Of a DNA stretch of 7,283 nucleotides, positions 1 through 6,591 are shown one piece after another. The stretch is from assembly GCA_903829855.1 (NCBI GenBank), contig CAIKRN010000218.1:1-7283 (forward strand), written 5' to 3'. The number at the start of each line of letters is the position of its first letter. Positions within the stretch are counted from its first letter, which is position 1. The stretch comes from an uncultured Opitutia bacterium (GTDB lineage Bacteria > Verrucomicrobiota > Verrucomicrobiia > Opitutales > UBA953). The position numbers and the translations under genes are program-made. The notes below the pieces were generated by a model. It did no database searches, was not told where the DNA came from, and saw only the letters and a program-made list of their open reading frames with translations.

Positions 1-1809
1 AATATCCTCTGGTTGGTCAGTGAGGATAATGACACGTTCCATGGGTGTTACGGTGATAAGACCGCCCAGACGCCTACGATCGATAAGCTAGCCCGAGAAG
101 GGGTCTTGTATGAATACTGCTTTACTTGCCCAGTCTGTGCGCCTTCGCGTTTTAATATCATCTCGGGGATGAGCCCGGCGACCTGTGGGCCGGCGGAGCA
201 CATGCGGGCTCAAGGTAATATCCCGGCTTGGCTGCGCGGTTTCCCGGCATTGCTGCGTGAAGCGGGTTATTTTACCTCCAATAATGCCAAGACGGATTAC
301 AACTCTCCGATCAGCATTAAGGATGCGTGGACCGAGCAGGGTAAGAAAGCCCATTGGCGCGGTAATAAAGATAAGACGCGGCCGTTCTTCAGCGTATTCA
401 ATCATGAGATTACGCATGAGAACTGCCTCTTTCCGGAGAAGGAACTGCCGTTCGATTTCGAACCCGTGAAGGCGGCCGACGTGCGCATCCCCGCGTACCA
501 GCCCGACACCCCGGAGATTCGTGCCGACTGGGCCCGCTATTATAATCACATGCGGCTCTTAGATGGGCAGATTGCCGCCAAATTGCGCGATCTCGAGAAA
601 GACGGCCAAGCGGAGAATACTATCGTCTTCTATTATGGCGATAACGGCGGCGTGCTCCCGCGCAGCAAGCGCTTCTTGCAGGAGAGCGGCGTGCATGTGC
701 CGTTGATTGTCTATTACCCGCCGAAGTGGCGGCATCTCGCCCCCGCCGCTCCAGGCTCGCGCCTCTCGGACCCCGTCCACTTTGTCGACTTCGCTCCCAC
801 GGTGCTCTCGCTGGCGGGCGTAAAGATTCCGGAATACATGCAGGGAAGGGCGATGGCTGGCTCGGCCAAGGCGGCGCCCAATGAGTTCGTGTTCACGACG
901 CGTGATCGCATGGATTCCTGCTACGACATGATGCGTGGCGTCGCGGGCTCGCGTTTCCTCTACATCCGCAACTTCCGTCCCGACCTGCCCTATGTGCAGC
1001 GTCTGGAATACATGTTCCAAGCCCGCGGCTATCAGTCGTGGGCGCGGGAGGCCGCTGCTGGCCGTCTCACGGCGGCCACGGCTCAGTTCTGGGGGACGAA
1101 GCCTTCGGAGGAACTCTACGACATGTTGAGCGATCCGGATAGCGTGCGTAATCTGGCGAGCGTACCCGCACATCGTGCGACCCTCGAAAAGATGCGCACC
1201 GCGCTTCATGGGCAGACCCTGCGCATTAAGGATAATGGATTATTGCCCGAGGGCTCGGCCTTGGAGGGGTACGACGCCTCGCATGCACCGGGCGCCTGGG
1301 ATGTAGAAAAGGTTTACGCCCTGGCTTGCCTAGCCTCGGATCGGGATCCGGCTCATCTCCCTCGCTTTATCGCGGCACTCAGCGACCCCAGCGAGCCGAT
1401 GCGCTGGTGGGGCGCTCAGGGCTGCACGATTCTCGGTGCGAAGGCCGCCAGCGCTGAGGTCGCCCTGCGCCAGGCCCTAGATGATAAGTCTGGGGGCGTG
1501 GCCGCCGCGGCGGCCGAAGCACTGGTGCGAATTGGTAAGCCAGCGGGTGCGCTGAAGACCCTTGAGCGATTGGTTCAATTGAAGGCTGAAGATGGTACGG
1601 TCATGCAGGCCGCCAATGTTCTGGACCGCCTCGGTGAATCCGCTCGCCCGTCGCTTCCTTTGTTGAAGGAGGTTTTGGCCGGCGAAGCTTCGGCCAAGCT
1701 GGAGGGAGGAAAGTATGCACCGACCCATATCCTGAAGCACACCATCGACGTTTTGGAAGGTCGCGTGGATGCGCTCGTTTATCCCGACGCCTCTCAACTC
1801 GCCAAGTAA
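1..1809 (+). CDS. Type I (formylglycine) sulfatase with HEAT-like C-terminal region, 5'-partial
   Basis: This is a sulfatase (alkaline-phosphatase superfamily) that should hydrolyse sulfate esters or sulfamates on a sugar or glycan. The reading frame is open from base 1. The first residues, NILWLVSEDND, are the usual first strand of the sulfatase fold, so the start codon and any signal peptide lie upstream; the TTG at 13 is internal. Counting from base 1, Cys46 begins a canonical CAPSR motif (bases 136-150), the site converted to formylglycine. Other expected active-site residues are His135 and His139 in NHEITHE, the metal ligands Asp214-Asn215 in YGDNGG, and Lys223. The N-terminal metal pair is Glu8-Asp9 rather than Asp-Asp. 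The core seems to end near residue 385 with EELYDMLSDPDS, a typical sulfatase C-subdomain strand. Residues about 430-570 are Ala/Leu-rich helical repeats resembling HEAT repeats. The substrate cannot be read from the sequence; the galactokinase and symporter downstream suggest a sulfated galactose-containing glycan (inference). Confidence 0.93.
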   Translation, partial: NILWLVSEDNDTFHGCYGDKTAQTPTIDKLAREGVLYEYCFTCPVCAPSRFNIISGMSPATCGPAEHMRAQGNIPAWLRGFPALLREAGYFTSNNAKTDYNSPISIKDAWTEQGKKAHWRGNKDKTRPFFSVFNHEITHENCLFPEKELPFDFEPVKAADVRIPAYQPDTPEIRADWARYYNHMRLLDGQIAAKLRDLEKDGQAENTIVFYYGDNGGVLPRSKRFLQESGVHVPLIVYYPPKWRHLAPAAPGSRLSDPVHFVDFAPTVLSLAGVKIPEYMQGRAMAGSAKAAPNEFVFTTRDRMDSCYDMMRGVAGSRFLYIRNFRPDLPYVQRLEYMFQARGYQSWAREAAAGRLTAATAQFWGTKPSEELYDMLSDPDSVRNLASVPAHRATLEKMRTALHGQTLRIKDNGLLPEGSALEGYDASHAPGAWDVEKVYALACLASDRDPAHLPRFIAALSDPSEPMRWWGAQGCTILGAKAASAEVALRQALDDKSGGVAAAAAEALVRIGKPAGALKTLERLVQLKAEDGTVMQAANVLDRLGESARPSLPLLKEVLAGEASAKLEGGKYAPTHILKHTIDVLEGRVDALVYPDASQLAK

Positions 1810-1812
1810 CGG

Positions 1813-2907
1813 ATGTCGGCCCGCGCTTTCAGAGTCACCGCCCCAGGGCGGGTCAACCTGATCGGCGAGCATACGGATTATAACGATGGGTTCGTGCTGC
1901 CGATGGCGATTCAGCAGGCCATCGTCCTGGACGTCACCCCTGCGGCCGACCGCCGGGCGGTTTTCCGCAGTGCGCAGTCTGAGGGCGAGGTCGTCATCCA
2001 TCTCGACACGCCGCAACAGCCCGGCCGGCAGGACTGGGGTCGCTATGTCGCCGGCGTCATGGCGGGCTATCAACGACTCGGCTGGGAGATTCCGGGCTTC
2101 ACCGCCTCGATTTCTGGCAACTTACCGGAAGGGGCGGGCTTGAGCAGTAGTGCCGCGCTCGAGGTCGCCGTGGCCACGGCGGTAGAGCATCTCTGTGGGC
2201 GCGCGCTGCCACCGATGGAGAAGGCGTTGCTCTGTCAGCAGGCCGAACATGCCTTCGCCGGCGTGCCGTGCGGCATGATGGATCAAGGCGCGGTGACGCT
2301 TTGTCAGGAAGGTAAAGCTTTGTTGCTCGATTGCCGTTCGCGGGCGGTGCGGCAGGTAGCGATGACGGCCCCAGAAATTTCCATCTTGGTGGTGAACAGC
2401 GGGGTGAAGCATGCGCTGGCTGATGGTGAATATGCGAAAAGGCGCGCGCAGTGCGAAAGCGCCGCTCAGCTACTCGGGGTAAATTCCCTGCGGGATGTCG
2501 CCTTGGCTGATTTAAAGCCACCCGAGCTGGCGGAGGTTGAATTTCGCCGAGCTCGTCATGTCGTCACGGAGAACGCCCGCGTGCACGCTTTCGTAGAGGC
2601 ATTGGAATCTGGCAATTGGAAGGCCGCGGGTGCCCTCATGCGGGCCAGTCACGTCTCTTTGCGCGATGACTTTGAGGTCTCGTGCCCCGAGCTCGATTTA
2701 TTGGTCGAATTGGCCAGCCTCATTCCCGGGGTGCATGGTTGTCGCATGACCGGCGGGGGCTTCGGGGGCTGTGTAGTGGCCTTGGTCGATTCGGCCGCCG
2801 CTGCGAAGGTCGAGGCGGAGCTCGTATTGCGATATCGCCAAGCCAGCGGCCTCAACCCAACGTCGTTCCTGACTCGCGCCGCCCCTGGCGTGAGCGTGAC
2901 CCCTTAG
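1813..2907 (+). CDS. galK: Galactokinase
   Basis: Galactokinase (EC 2.7.1.6) phosphorylates alpha-D-galactose at O1 with ATP in the cytoplasm, the entry step of the Leloir pathway. All three GHMP-kinase signatures are present. The N-terminal galactokinase motif is GRVNLIGEHTDYN (residues 12-24, with Arg13 at the catalytic arginine position). The ATP-binding loop is LPEGAGLSSSAAL (104-116). The C-terminal glycine-rich motif is RMTGGGFGGC (311-320). Asp157 in CGMMDQ matches the catalytic aspartate. The galactokinase-specific first motif separates it from homoserine, mevalonate and other GHMP kinases. At 364 residues it is slightly shorter than the E. coli enzyme (about 382), mostly because the N-terminus is short. 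The ATG lies 3 nt after the sulfatase stop and has no clear Shine-Dalgarno sequence, so translation is probably coupled to the upstream gene. Galactokinase activity is well supported; dependence on the operon's sulfatase is inference. Confidence 0.96.
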   Translation: MSARAFRVTAPGRVNLIGEHTDYNDGFVLPMAIQQAIVLDVTPAADRRAVFRSAQSEGEVVIHLDTPQQPGRQDWGRYVAGVMAGYQRLGWEIPGFTASISGNLPEGAGLSSSAALEVAVATAVEHLCGRALPPMEKALLCQQAEHAFAGVPCGMMDQGAVTLCQEGKALLLDCRSRAVRQVAMTAPEISILVVNSGVKHALADGEYAKRRAQCESAAQLLGVNSLRDVALADLKPPELAEVEFRRARHVVTENARVHAFVEALESGNWKAAGALMRASHVSLRDDFEVSCPELDLLVELASLIPGVHGCRMTGGGFGGCVVALVDSAAAAKVEAELVLRYRQASGLNPTSFLTRAAPGVSVTP

Positions 2908-2926
2908 TTTAACTTACCCCAATACC

Positions 2927-4525
2927 ATGCGCACCCTAGACGCCCTCGTCTTCCTTGCCTACTTCGTCCTCGTCTCGGCCTATGGCTGGTCGATCTACCG
3001 ACGTCGCAATACCGGGGTGGCTTCCTCCACCGACTTCTTCCTCGCGGAAGGCTCGCTGACGTGGTGGGCCATCGGTGCCTCCGTCATCGCCTCCAATATC
3101 TCCGCCGAGCAATTCATCGGGATGAGCGGTTCGGGGTTTAAACTTGGTCTGGCGATCGCGAGCTACGAATGGCTGGGCGGCCTAGCGTTGCTCCTCGTCG
3201 CGCTGTTCCTCCTGCCTGGGTACATCAAGAATAAGATTCATACCATGCCGCAGTTCCTCACGCAGCGCTTCGGCCCGCTGGTGGCGACCATCATGGCGGT
3301 GTTCTGGTTGCTGGTGTATGTCTTCGTCAATCTCACCAGCATCCTGTATCTCGGCGCCCTGACCGTGCAGAGCATGTCGGGCTTCGGCTTCTTCACGTGC
3401 GTGCTCTTCCTCGCGGTCTTCGCCCTGCTCATCACCCTGGGCGGCATGAAGGTCATCGGCTACACCGATGTCATCCAGGTGGTCGTGCTCGTCATCGGCG
3501 GATTGGTCACGACTTGGTTAGCCTTGGATTTGGTCGCCACGCATTTTGGGCAGAGCGGGGTCGTGGCGGGCTTTGGCCTTCTCCACACGAAGGCGGATTC
3601 CCACTTCCACATGATCTTCGCGAAGAATCACCCGAGTTATGGGAATCTGCCTGGGCTGGGTATCCTGTTGGGCGGTATGTGGGTCGCCAATATCAACTAC
3701 TGGGGTTGCAATCAGTACATCACCCAACGGGCGCTGGGCGCGAAGCTGGAGACCGCCCGGGCGGGCATGCTTTTCGCCGGCGGGTTGAAGCTGATCATGC
3801 CACTCATCGTGGTCATCCCAGGTATCGCGGTCTACGTGTTGCACCAAGACGGCCTTTTCCAGAAGGAGATGTTGAACGCCGCCGGCGAAGTGAAGCCCGA
3901 TCAGAGTTACTCGGCGCTGATTCAGCTTTTACCGGATGGTTTGAAGGGCCTCTCTTTTGCGGCGTTGACGGCGGCCGTGGTGGCCTCGCTCGCTGGTAAG
4001 GCCAACAGTATCGGCACCATCTTCTCGCTCGACCTCTATAAGCGATATGTCGAGCCCCAGGCCACGGAGGCCAAGCTTATCTCCGTCGGGCGTATCGCGA
4101 TCCTGGCTTCGCTCGCCATCGCCGTCGTAATGGCACCCCAGCTCAGCCGACTCGATCAGGCTGTGCAGTATATTCAGGAATATACCGGTTTCATCAGCCC
4201 TGGCGTGTGCGCTATCTTCCTCCTCGGTTTCTTCTGGAAGGGGGCGAACAACGCCGGCGCACTCGTCGTGGCGCTCCTCACGATTCCGCTTTCCGCGGCC
4301 TTCAAATTCTGGACGCCGCTCATGCCGTTCCTCGATCGTATGGGCTACGTCTTCCTGATTCTGGCTGCCCTCATGATTATCGTGAGCCTCGTGACGCATC
4401 GCCCTGAGGATGAAGCCAAGGCGATGGAGCTATCGCCGGGCGATTTCCGACCAGGACCGGCGTTCATGATTGGCTTCGTGCTCTTCGTTGGTGCGCTGGC
4501 TGCACTGTACGCTGTCTACTGGTAG
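2927..4525 (+). CDS. Sodium/galactose-type symporter (SSS family, vSGLT-like)
   Basis: A 532-residue inner-membrane transporter of the solute:sodium symporter family, hydrophobic throughout with the many helices of the LeuT-like fold. It strongly resembles the Vibrio galactose transporter vSGLT (about 540 residues). The stretch ASNISAEQFIGMSGSG (55-70) and the motifs YEW (80-82), VANINYWG, FVNLTSILYLG and AVQYIQEYTG match as I remember the Vibrio protein. The residues that bind galactose in vSGLT have clear equivalents: Gln62, Glu81, Asn255, Tyr258 (inner gate), Lys288 and Gln414 or Gln417 in QYIQEY. At the Na2 sodium site Ala350 and Ser354 are kept, but the first of the two serines is Ala353. 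The gene starts 19 nt after galK with no obvious Shine-Dalgarno sequence and no internal promoter or terminator, so it should share the galK transcript. Galactose or glucose import driven by Na+ is likely; another hexose cannot be excluded. Confidence 0.94.
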   Translation: MRTLDALVFLAYFVLVSAYGWSIYRRRNTGVASSTDFFLAEGSLTWWAIGASVIASNISAEQFIGMSGSGFKLGLAIASYEWLGGLALLLVALFLLPGYIKNKIHTMPQFLTQRFGPLVATIMAVFWLLVYVFVNLTSILYLGALTVQSMSGFGFFTCVLFLAVFALLITLGGMKVIGYTDVIQVVVLVIGGLVTTWLALDLVATHFGQSGVVAGFGLLHTKADSHFHMIFAKNHPSYGNLPGLGILLGGMWVANINYWGCNQYITQRALGAKLETARAGMLFAGGLKLIMPLIVVIPGIAVYVLHQDGLFQKEMLNAAGEVKPDQSYSALIQLLPDGLKGLSFAALTAAVVASLAGKANSIGTIFSLDLYKRYVEPQATEAKLISVGRIAILASLAIAVVMAPQLSRLDQAVQYIQEYTGFISPGVCAIFLLGFFWKGANNAGALVVALLTIPLSAAFKFWTPLMPFLDRMGYVFLILAALMIIVSLVTHRPEDEAKAMELSPGDFRPGPAFMIGFVLFVGALAALYAVYW

Positions 4526-4532
4526 GCCGAGG

Positions 4533-5747
4533 TTAGGCGCTGATCGTTGGAATCTTCATCGACTCGCCTCCGCGCAGGGCGGATTGGTGGGCGATCATGC
4601 CAGGCACCGTGAAAGCTAGGGCTTCGTTGATGCCGACGAGTGGTTTGCGGCCCTTCGCGATTGAATCGACGAATTCATGGGTGATGAAGCAATGGGAACC
4701 CTCGTGGCCGCTATTATGGCGGAGTGGCTCTGGGAGGAGGTCTGTCTTCCACCATTTAACCTCTTCGTATTTCTCCGTGACTTGGGCGGTGCGTTCGAAG
4801 CCCCCGCTATCTTTTTCTTTGGTCGGAACGGCTTGAGAGCGGACGATGGTGGGGCTGCCCCCGCCGGTGGCGTCTGCAGAATAAAAGCTCATCTTGTCCC
4901 CGAAGTAGCGGGCCCGTTCGCCGCCTCGTTGGGCGCCGCGCCACCAGATGGCGACGCGCATGGCATTGCCGCGATCGGTCCGGAAGAGGGCCGTCTCATT
5001 CCAGAAGGGGTTGTGATAGGCGTTGTCCTTCACAATCGGGTGGTCATCGCCCCAGCCGTGGCAGACGACTTCCGTGAGTCGTTCGCCAGTGATGCTGAGT
5101 AGGTGCGAGGTGCAGTGTGTGGGGTAATGCATCGGCGGGAGGCCGTGCCGCCAGGTGCGTTTACCGTTTTCAAAGTAAAGCGACTCCAGTCCGGGGTGAT
5201 GGTATTCTGATTCCGTGTAATACAGGTGCCCGAACCGTCCTTCCGCATGGAACTTGCGGGCCGAGATCGTGAGCTGCTGCCAGCAGCTGGTCTCGCCCAT
5301 CATGTAGGTGAGGCCGGATTGCTTCACCCCGCCGGCGAGCTGGCCGCATTCCTCCAGGGTCATCGCGGCGGGCACGGCGCTTAGTACATGTTTTCCGGCG
5401 GCGAGGCAGAGCAGGGCATGGCGGACATGGTCGGGCGCGGGCGTGGCGAGGAACACCGCTTCAACCTTGGGGTCTTTGAGCATCGCCTCGAGCGACGGGT
5501 AGCCTTTTGCACAGCTGTAGACTCTCTGCAGGGCGGCGAGGCGTTCGGGCCGGAGTTCGGCGACGGCCTCGACGATGCAGTCGGGATGTTCGTGAAACTG
5601 GAAGCCGAGTCCGAAACTACCGCCGACGATGGCCACGCGGACCTTGCGGGCCGGGGTCGTGAAGCCGGTCTGGCCGAACAGCGGTGCGGAAGCCAGGGTG
5701 GCGCCTAGCAAGGTGCTCTGGCGGAGGAAATCACGACGGGTACTCAT
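4533..5747 (-). CDS. Tat-exported Gfo/Idh/MocA-family protein
   Basis: A 404-residue member of the Gfo/Idh/MocA NAD(P)-binding family. The N-terminus MSTRRDFLRQ has a twin-arginine signal (Arg4-Arg5-Asp-Phe-Leu), a hydrophobic stretch (about 11-23) and a possible cleavage site after Ala19-Ser-Ala21, so it is probably exported folded with its cofactor. The Rossmann domain starts at KVRVAIVGGSFGLG (35-48). ATPAPDHV (101-108) and GKHVLSAVPAAMTLEE (118-133) follow. In the last, the usual Glu-Lys-Pro is Ala124-Val125-Pro126, so the lysine typical of the family's dehydrogenases is absent. The C-terminal domain includes MHYPTH (206-211), with His211 a candidate catalytic residue. A weak AAGGA lies about 13 nt before the ATG. 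Its stop is 7 nt from the symporter stop, in convergent orientation, so it is not in the galK operon. Possible roles are exported sugar oxidoreduction, or NAD-dependent glycosidase or lyase chemistry of the GH109 kind. The substrate is unknown. Confidence 0.9.
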   Translation of the reverse strand: MSTRRDFLRQSTLLGATLASAPLFGQTGFTTPARKVRVAIVGGSFGLGFQFHEHPDCIVEAVAELRPERLAALQRVYSCAKGYPSLEAMLKDPKVEAVFLATPAPDHVRHALLCLAAGKHVLSAVPAAMTLEECGQLAGGVKQSGLTYMMGETSCWQQLTISARKFHAEGRFGHLYYTESEYHHPGLESLYFENGKRTWRHGLPPMHYPTHCTSHLLSITGERLTEVVCHGWGDDHPIVKDNAYHNPFWNETALFRTDRGNAMRVAIWWRGAQRGGERARYFGDKMSFYSADATGGGSPTIVRSQAVPTKEKDSGGFERTAQVTEKYEEVKWWKTDLLPEPLRHNSGHEGSHCFITHEFVDSIAKGRKPLVGINEALAFTVPGMIAHQSALRGGESMKIPTISA

Positions 5748-5831
5748 GGGGGTGAGGGTATCCTTGGGTCGCCCTGCCAGAATTCAATGCGGGTTATCCA
5801 GTCCGCAAATCCCCTGCGCGCTTAGCGCGGC
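5748..5831 (-). promoter_or_regulatory. Leader/promoter region of the Gfo/Idh/MocA-type gene
   Basis: This 84-nt gap separates the VF530 gene from the Tat-signal gene and is the only place for a promoter serving the latter alone. On the minus strand a TTGCGG is followed 17 nt later by GAATTC, a poor sigma-70-like pair. A 5-bp inverted repeat (TGCGG at 5788-5792, CCGCA at 5803-5807, 10-nt spacer) overlaps that region and could be a small operator or chance. An AAGGA lies about 13 nt from the ATG. The promoter call is inferred from position; the motifs are weak. Confidence 0.3.
5817..5829 (-). other. Small GC hairpin just after the VF530 stop
   Basis: A perfect 5-bp inverted repeat, CGCGC-3 nt-GCGCG, sits 2 nt beyond the stop codon of the VF530 gene. 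On the minus-strand transcript it would form a short GC-only stem. No T-run follows it (the next bases are AGGGGATTT), so it is not a convincing intrinsic terminator. It might slow an exonuclease or mark a weak or Rho-assisted end. It could also be chance in GC-rich DNA. Confidence 0.3.
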
Positions 5832-6077
5832 TCAGAGCCCAAATCCCTGCGACTTGCGAATCTCGCCGACGTACCAGTTCTCGAGCTTCTCGCGGGCCCA
5901 GGGGTTCTTGCGCAGGAAGGTGAGGGAAGACTTGATCGAGGGATCGAACATGAAGCAGCGGATGGGAATCCGGTGGGCCATTTCGTTCCAGCCATGTTTC
6001 TTGACCATGGCTTCAAGGAGCTTCTGCAGGGTCAGGCCGTGCAGCGGGTCGCGGGGGTGGGGGCGTTCTTCAGTCAC
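5832..6077 (-). CDS. VF530-type (DUF2132) small DNA-binding-family protein
   Basis: An 81-residue protein of the VF530/DUF2132 family, named after a Vibrio fischeri protein whose NMR structure is a small helical fold reported to bind double-stranded DNA. The family hallmarks are all visible: DPLHGLTLQKLLE (10-22), HGW (28-30), the Arg-Ile-x-Ile-x-Cys-Phe segment (36-42), DPSIKSSLTFLRK (45-57) and PWAREKLENWY (59-69). The length fits a family of roughly 75-80 residues. I chose the GTG at 6077-6075. The frame stays open further upstream, but that part is Pro/Arg-rich, overlaps the neighbouring gene and does not resemble the family. The start lies 5 nt after the upstream gene's stop and has no Shine-Dalgarno sequence, which suggests coupled translation. 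The cellular role of the family is not established; DNA binding here is by homology only. Confidence 0.88.
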   Translation of the reverse strand: MTEERPHPRDPLHGLTLQKLLEAMVKKHGWNEMAHRIPIRCFMFDPSIKSSLTFLRKNPWAREKLENWYVGEIRKSQGFGL

Positions 6078-6082
6078 GGTGT

Positions 6083-6505
6083 TCAGGCGGAGACGCGCTT
6101 CAGGAAGATGAGTTGGGCAATGGCCACAATCTTCGGGGGCAAGAGGCGCGGGCGGATGAGGGCGGGGTCCGTGGTGTGGCTGGTGACTTCGTAGAGGCCG
6201 TTGTAGAACCATTTGCCGCCTTCGGTGCGACGCACGTAAACGGGGAGCCGGCCGCGGGTCTCGGCGAGTTTGATGCCCCATTTAGCCTGGTCATCCTTGC
6301 GCCCCACCCAGACTTCGCACGGCTCGCTGTCCGCTCGCGGATTCCAGCCTAAGCCCAGGCAGACGCCAATGACTTCGCCGCCCTTGTGGATAACGAAATT
6401 AGGGGGCTTCGGGTCTCCGCCCAAGAAGGCGCGGACTTCGTTGAACTCGTAGCTCTCGCCCACGATGTGGTGGGCGGGGGCGGGCGTAGGCGAACTGTCG
6501 GTCAT
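6083..6505 (-). CDS. Unrecognised 140-residue protein, possibly PUA/SRA-like
   Basis: I do not recognise this protein with confidence. It looks like a true gene, with balanced composition, aromatic and glycine motifs and tight packing with the next gene. Residues 1-11 are Ser/Pro/Ala-rich and probably disordered. They are followed by a compact alpha/beta-looking domain: HHIVGESYEFNEVRAFLGG (12-30), a Gly/Val-rich strand pair (42-54), WVGRKDDQAKWG (66-77), LPVYVRR (87-93) and KWFYNGLYEV (98-107). The order 'G-Y-F-x-E-V…LGG … W-x-G … PVYVR … W-x-Y-x-G-x-Y-x-V' recalls PUA/SRA-like domains that read modified bases, but this is only an impression. There is no signal peptide or membrane segment. 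The ATG at 6505-6503 is preferred; a TTG 36 nt upstream would add a Pro-rich stretch with no support. It lies 5 nt upstream of the VF530 gene and is probably co-transcribed with it. Confidence 0.75.
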   Translation of the reverse strand: MTDSSPTPAPAHHIVGESYEFNEVRAFLGGDPKPPNFVIHKGGEVIGVCLGLGWNPRADSEPCEVWVGRKDDQAKWGIKLAETRGRLPVYVRRTEGGKWFYNGLYEVTSHTTDPALIRPRLLPPKIVAIAQLIFLKRVSA

Positions 6506-6591
6506 TGCGGACAGGCAAGGGGAGGGTCGGGGAGGGGTCAATGGGGAAGGGGCACGGCTGACCGATAGTCTGCGGCAACTCCGCCAATGAA

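Noticed and set aside
13..15. TTG as the start codon of the sulfatase
   Set aside because: The frame is open to base 1 and the preceding residues (Asn-Ile-Leu-Trp) belong to the conserved first strand of the sulfatase fold. The true start is upstream of the window.
559..1209. Long open frame on the minus strand inside the sulfatase
   Set aside because: It lies fully antisense to a confident sulfatase. Its product is Arg/His-rich with no recognisable motif, as expected from antisense frames in GC-rich DNA.
1477..2073. 198-codon minus-strand open frame across the sulfatase-galK junction
   Set aside because: It is antisense to two well-supported genes and covers conserved galactokinase motifs. 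The product has low-complexity Arg/Gly-rich composition and no family resemblance.
3929..4399. Minus-strand open frame inside the symporter
   Set aside because: The product is highly charged and Glu/Arg/His-rich, the mirror image of a hydrophobic membrane protein gene, so it is a shadow frame.
4677..5102. Plus-strand open frame inside the Gfo/Idh/MocA gene
   Set aside because: It is antisense to a gene with clear family motifs, and its product has no recognisable domain.
6078..6281. N-terminal extension of the VF530 protein to 149 residues
   Set aside because: The extra part is Pro/Arg/His-rich, overlaps the conserved-looking upstream protein in another frame, and would be far longer than the family. 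The GTG at 6077 gives the family length.
6506..6541. TTG start at 6541 for the 140-residue protein
   Set aside because: It adds a short Pro/Ser-rich stretch without a ribosome binding site. The ATG at 6505 is the simpler start, although neither has a good Shine-Dalgarno sequence.
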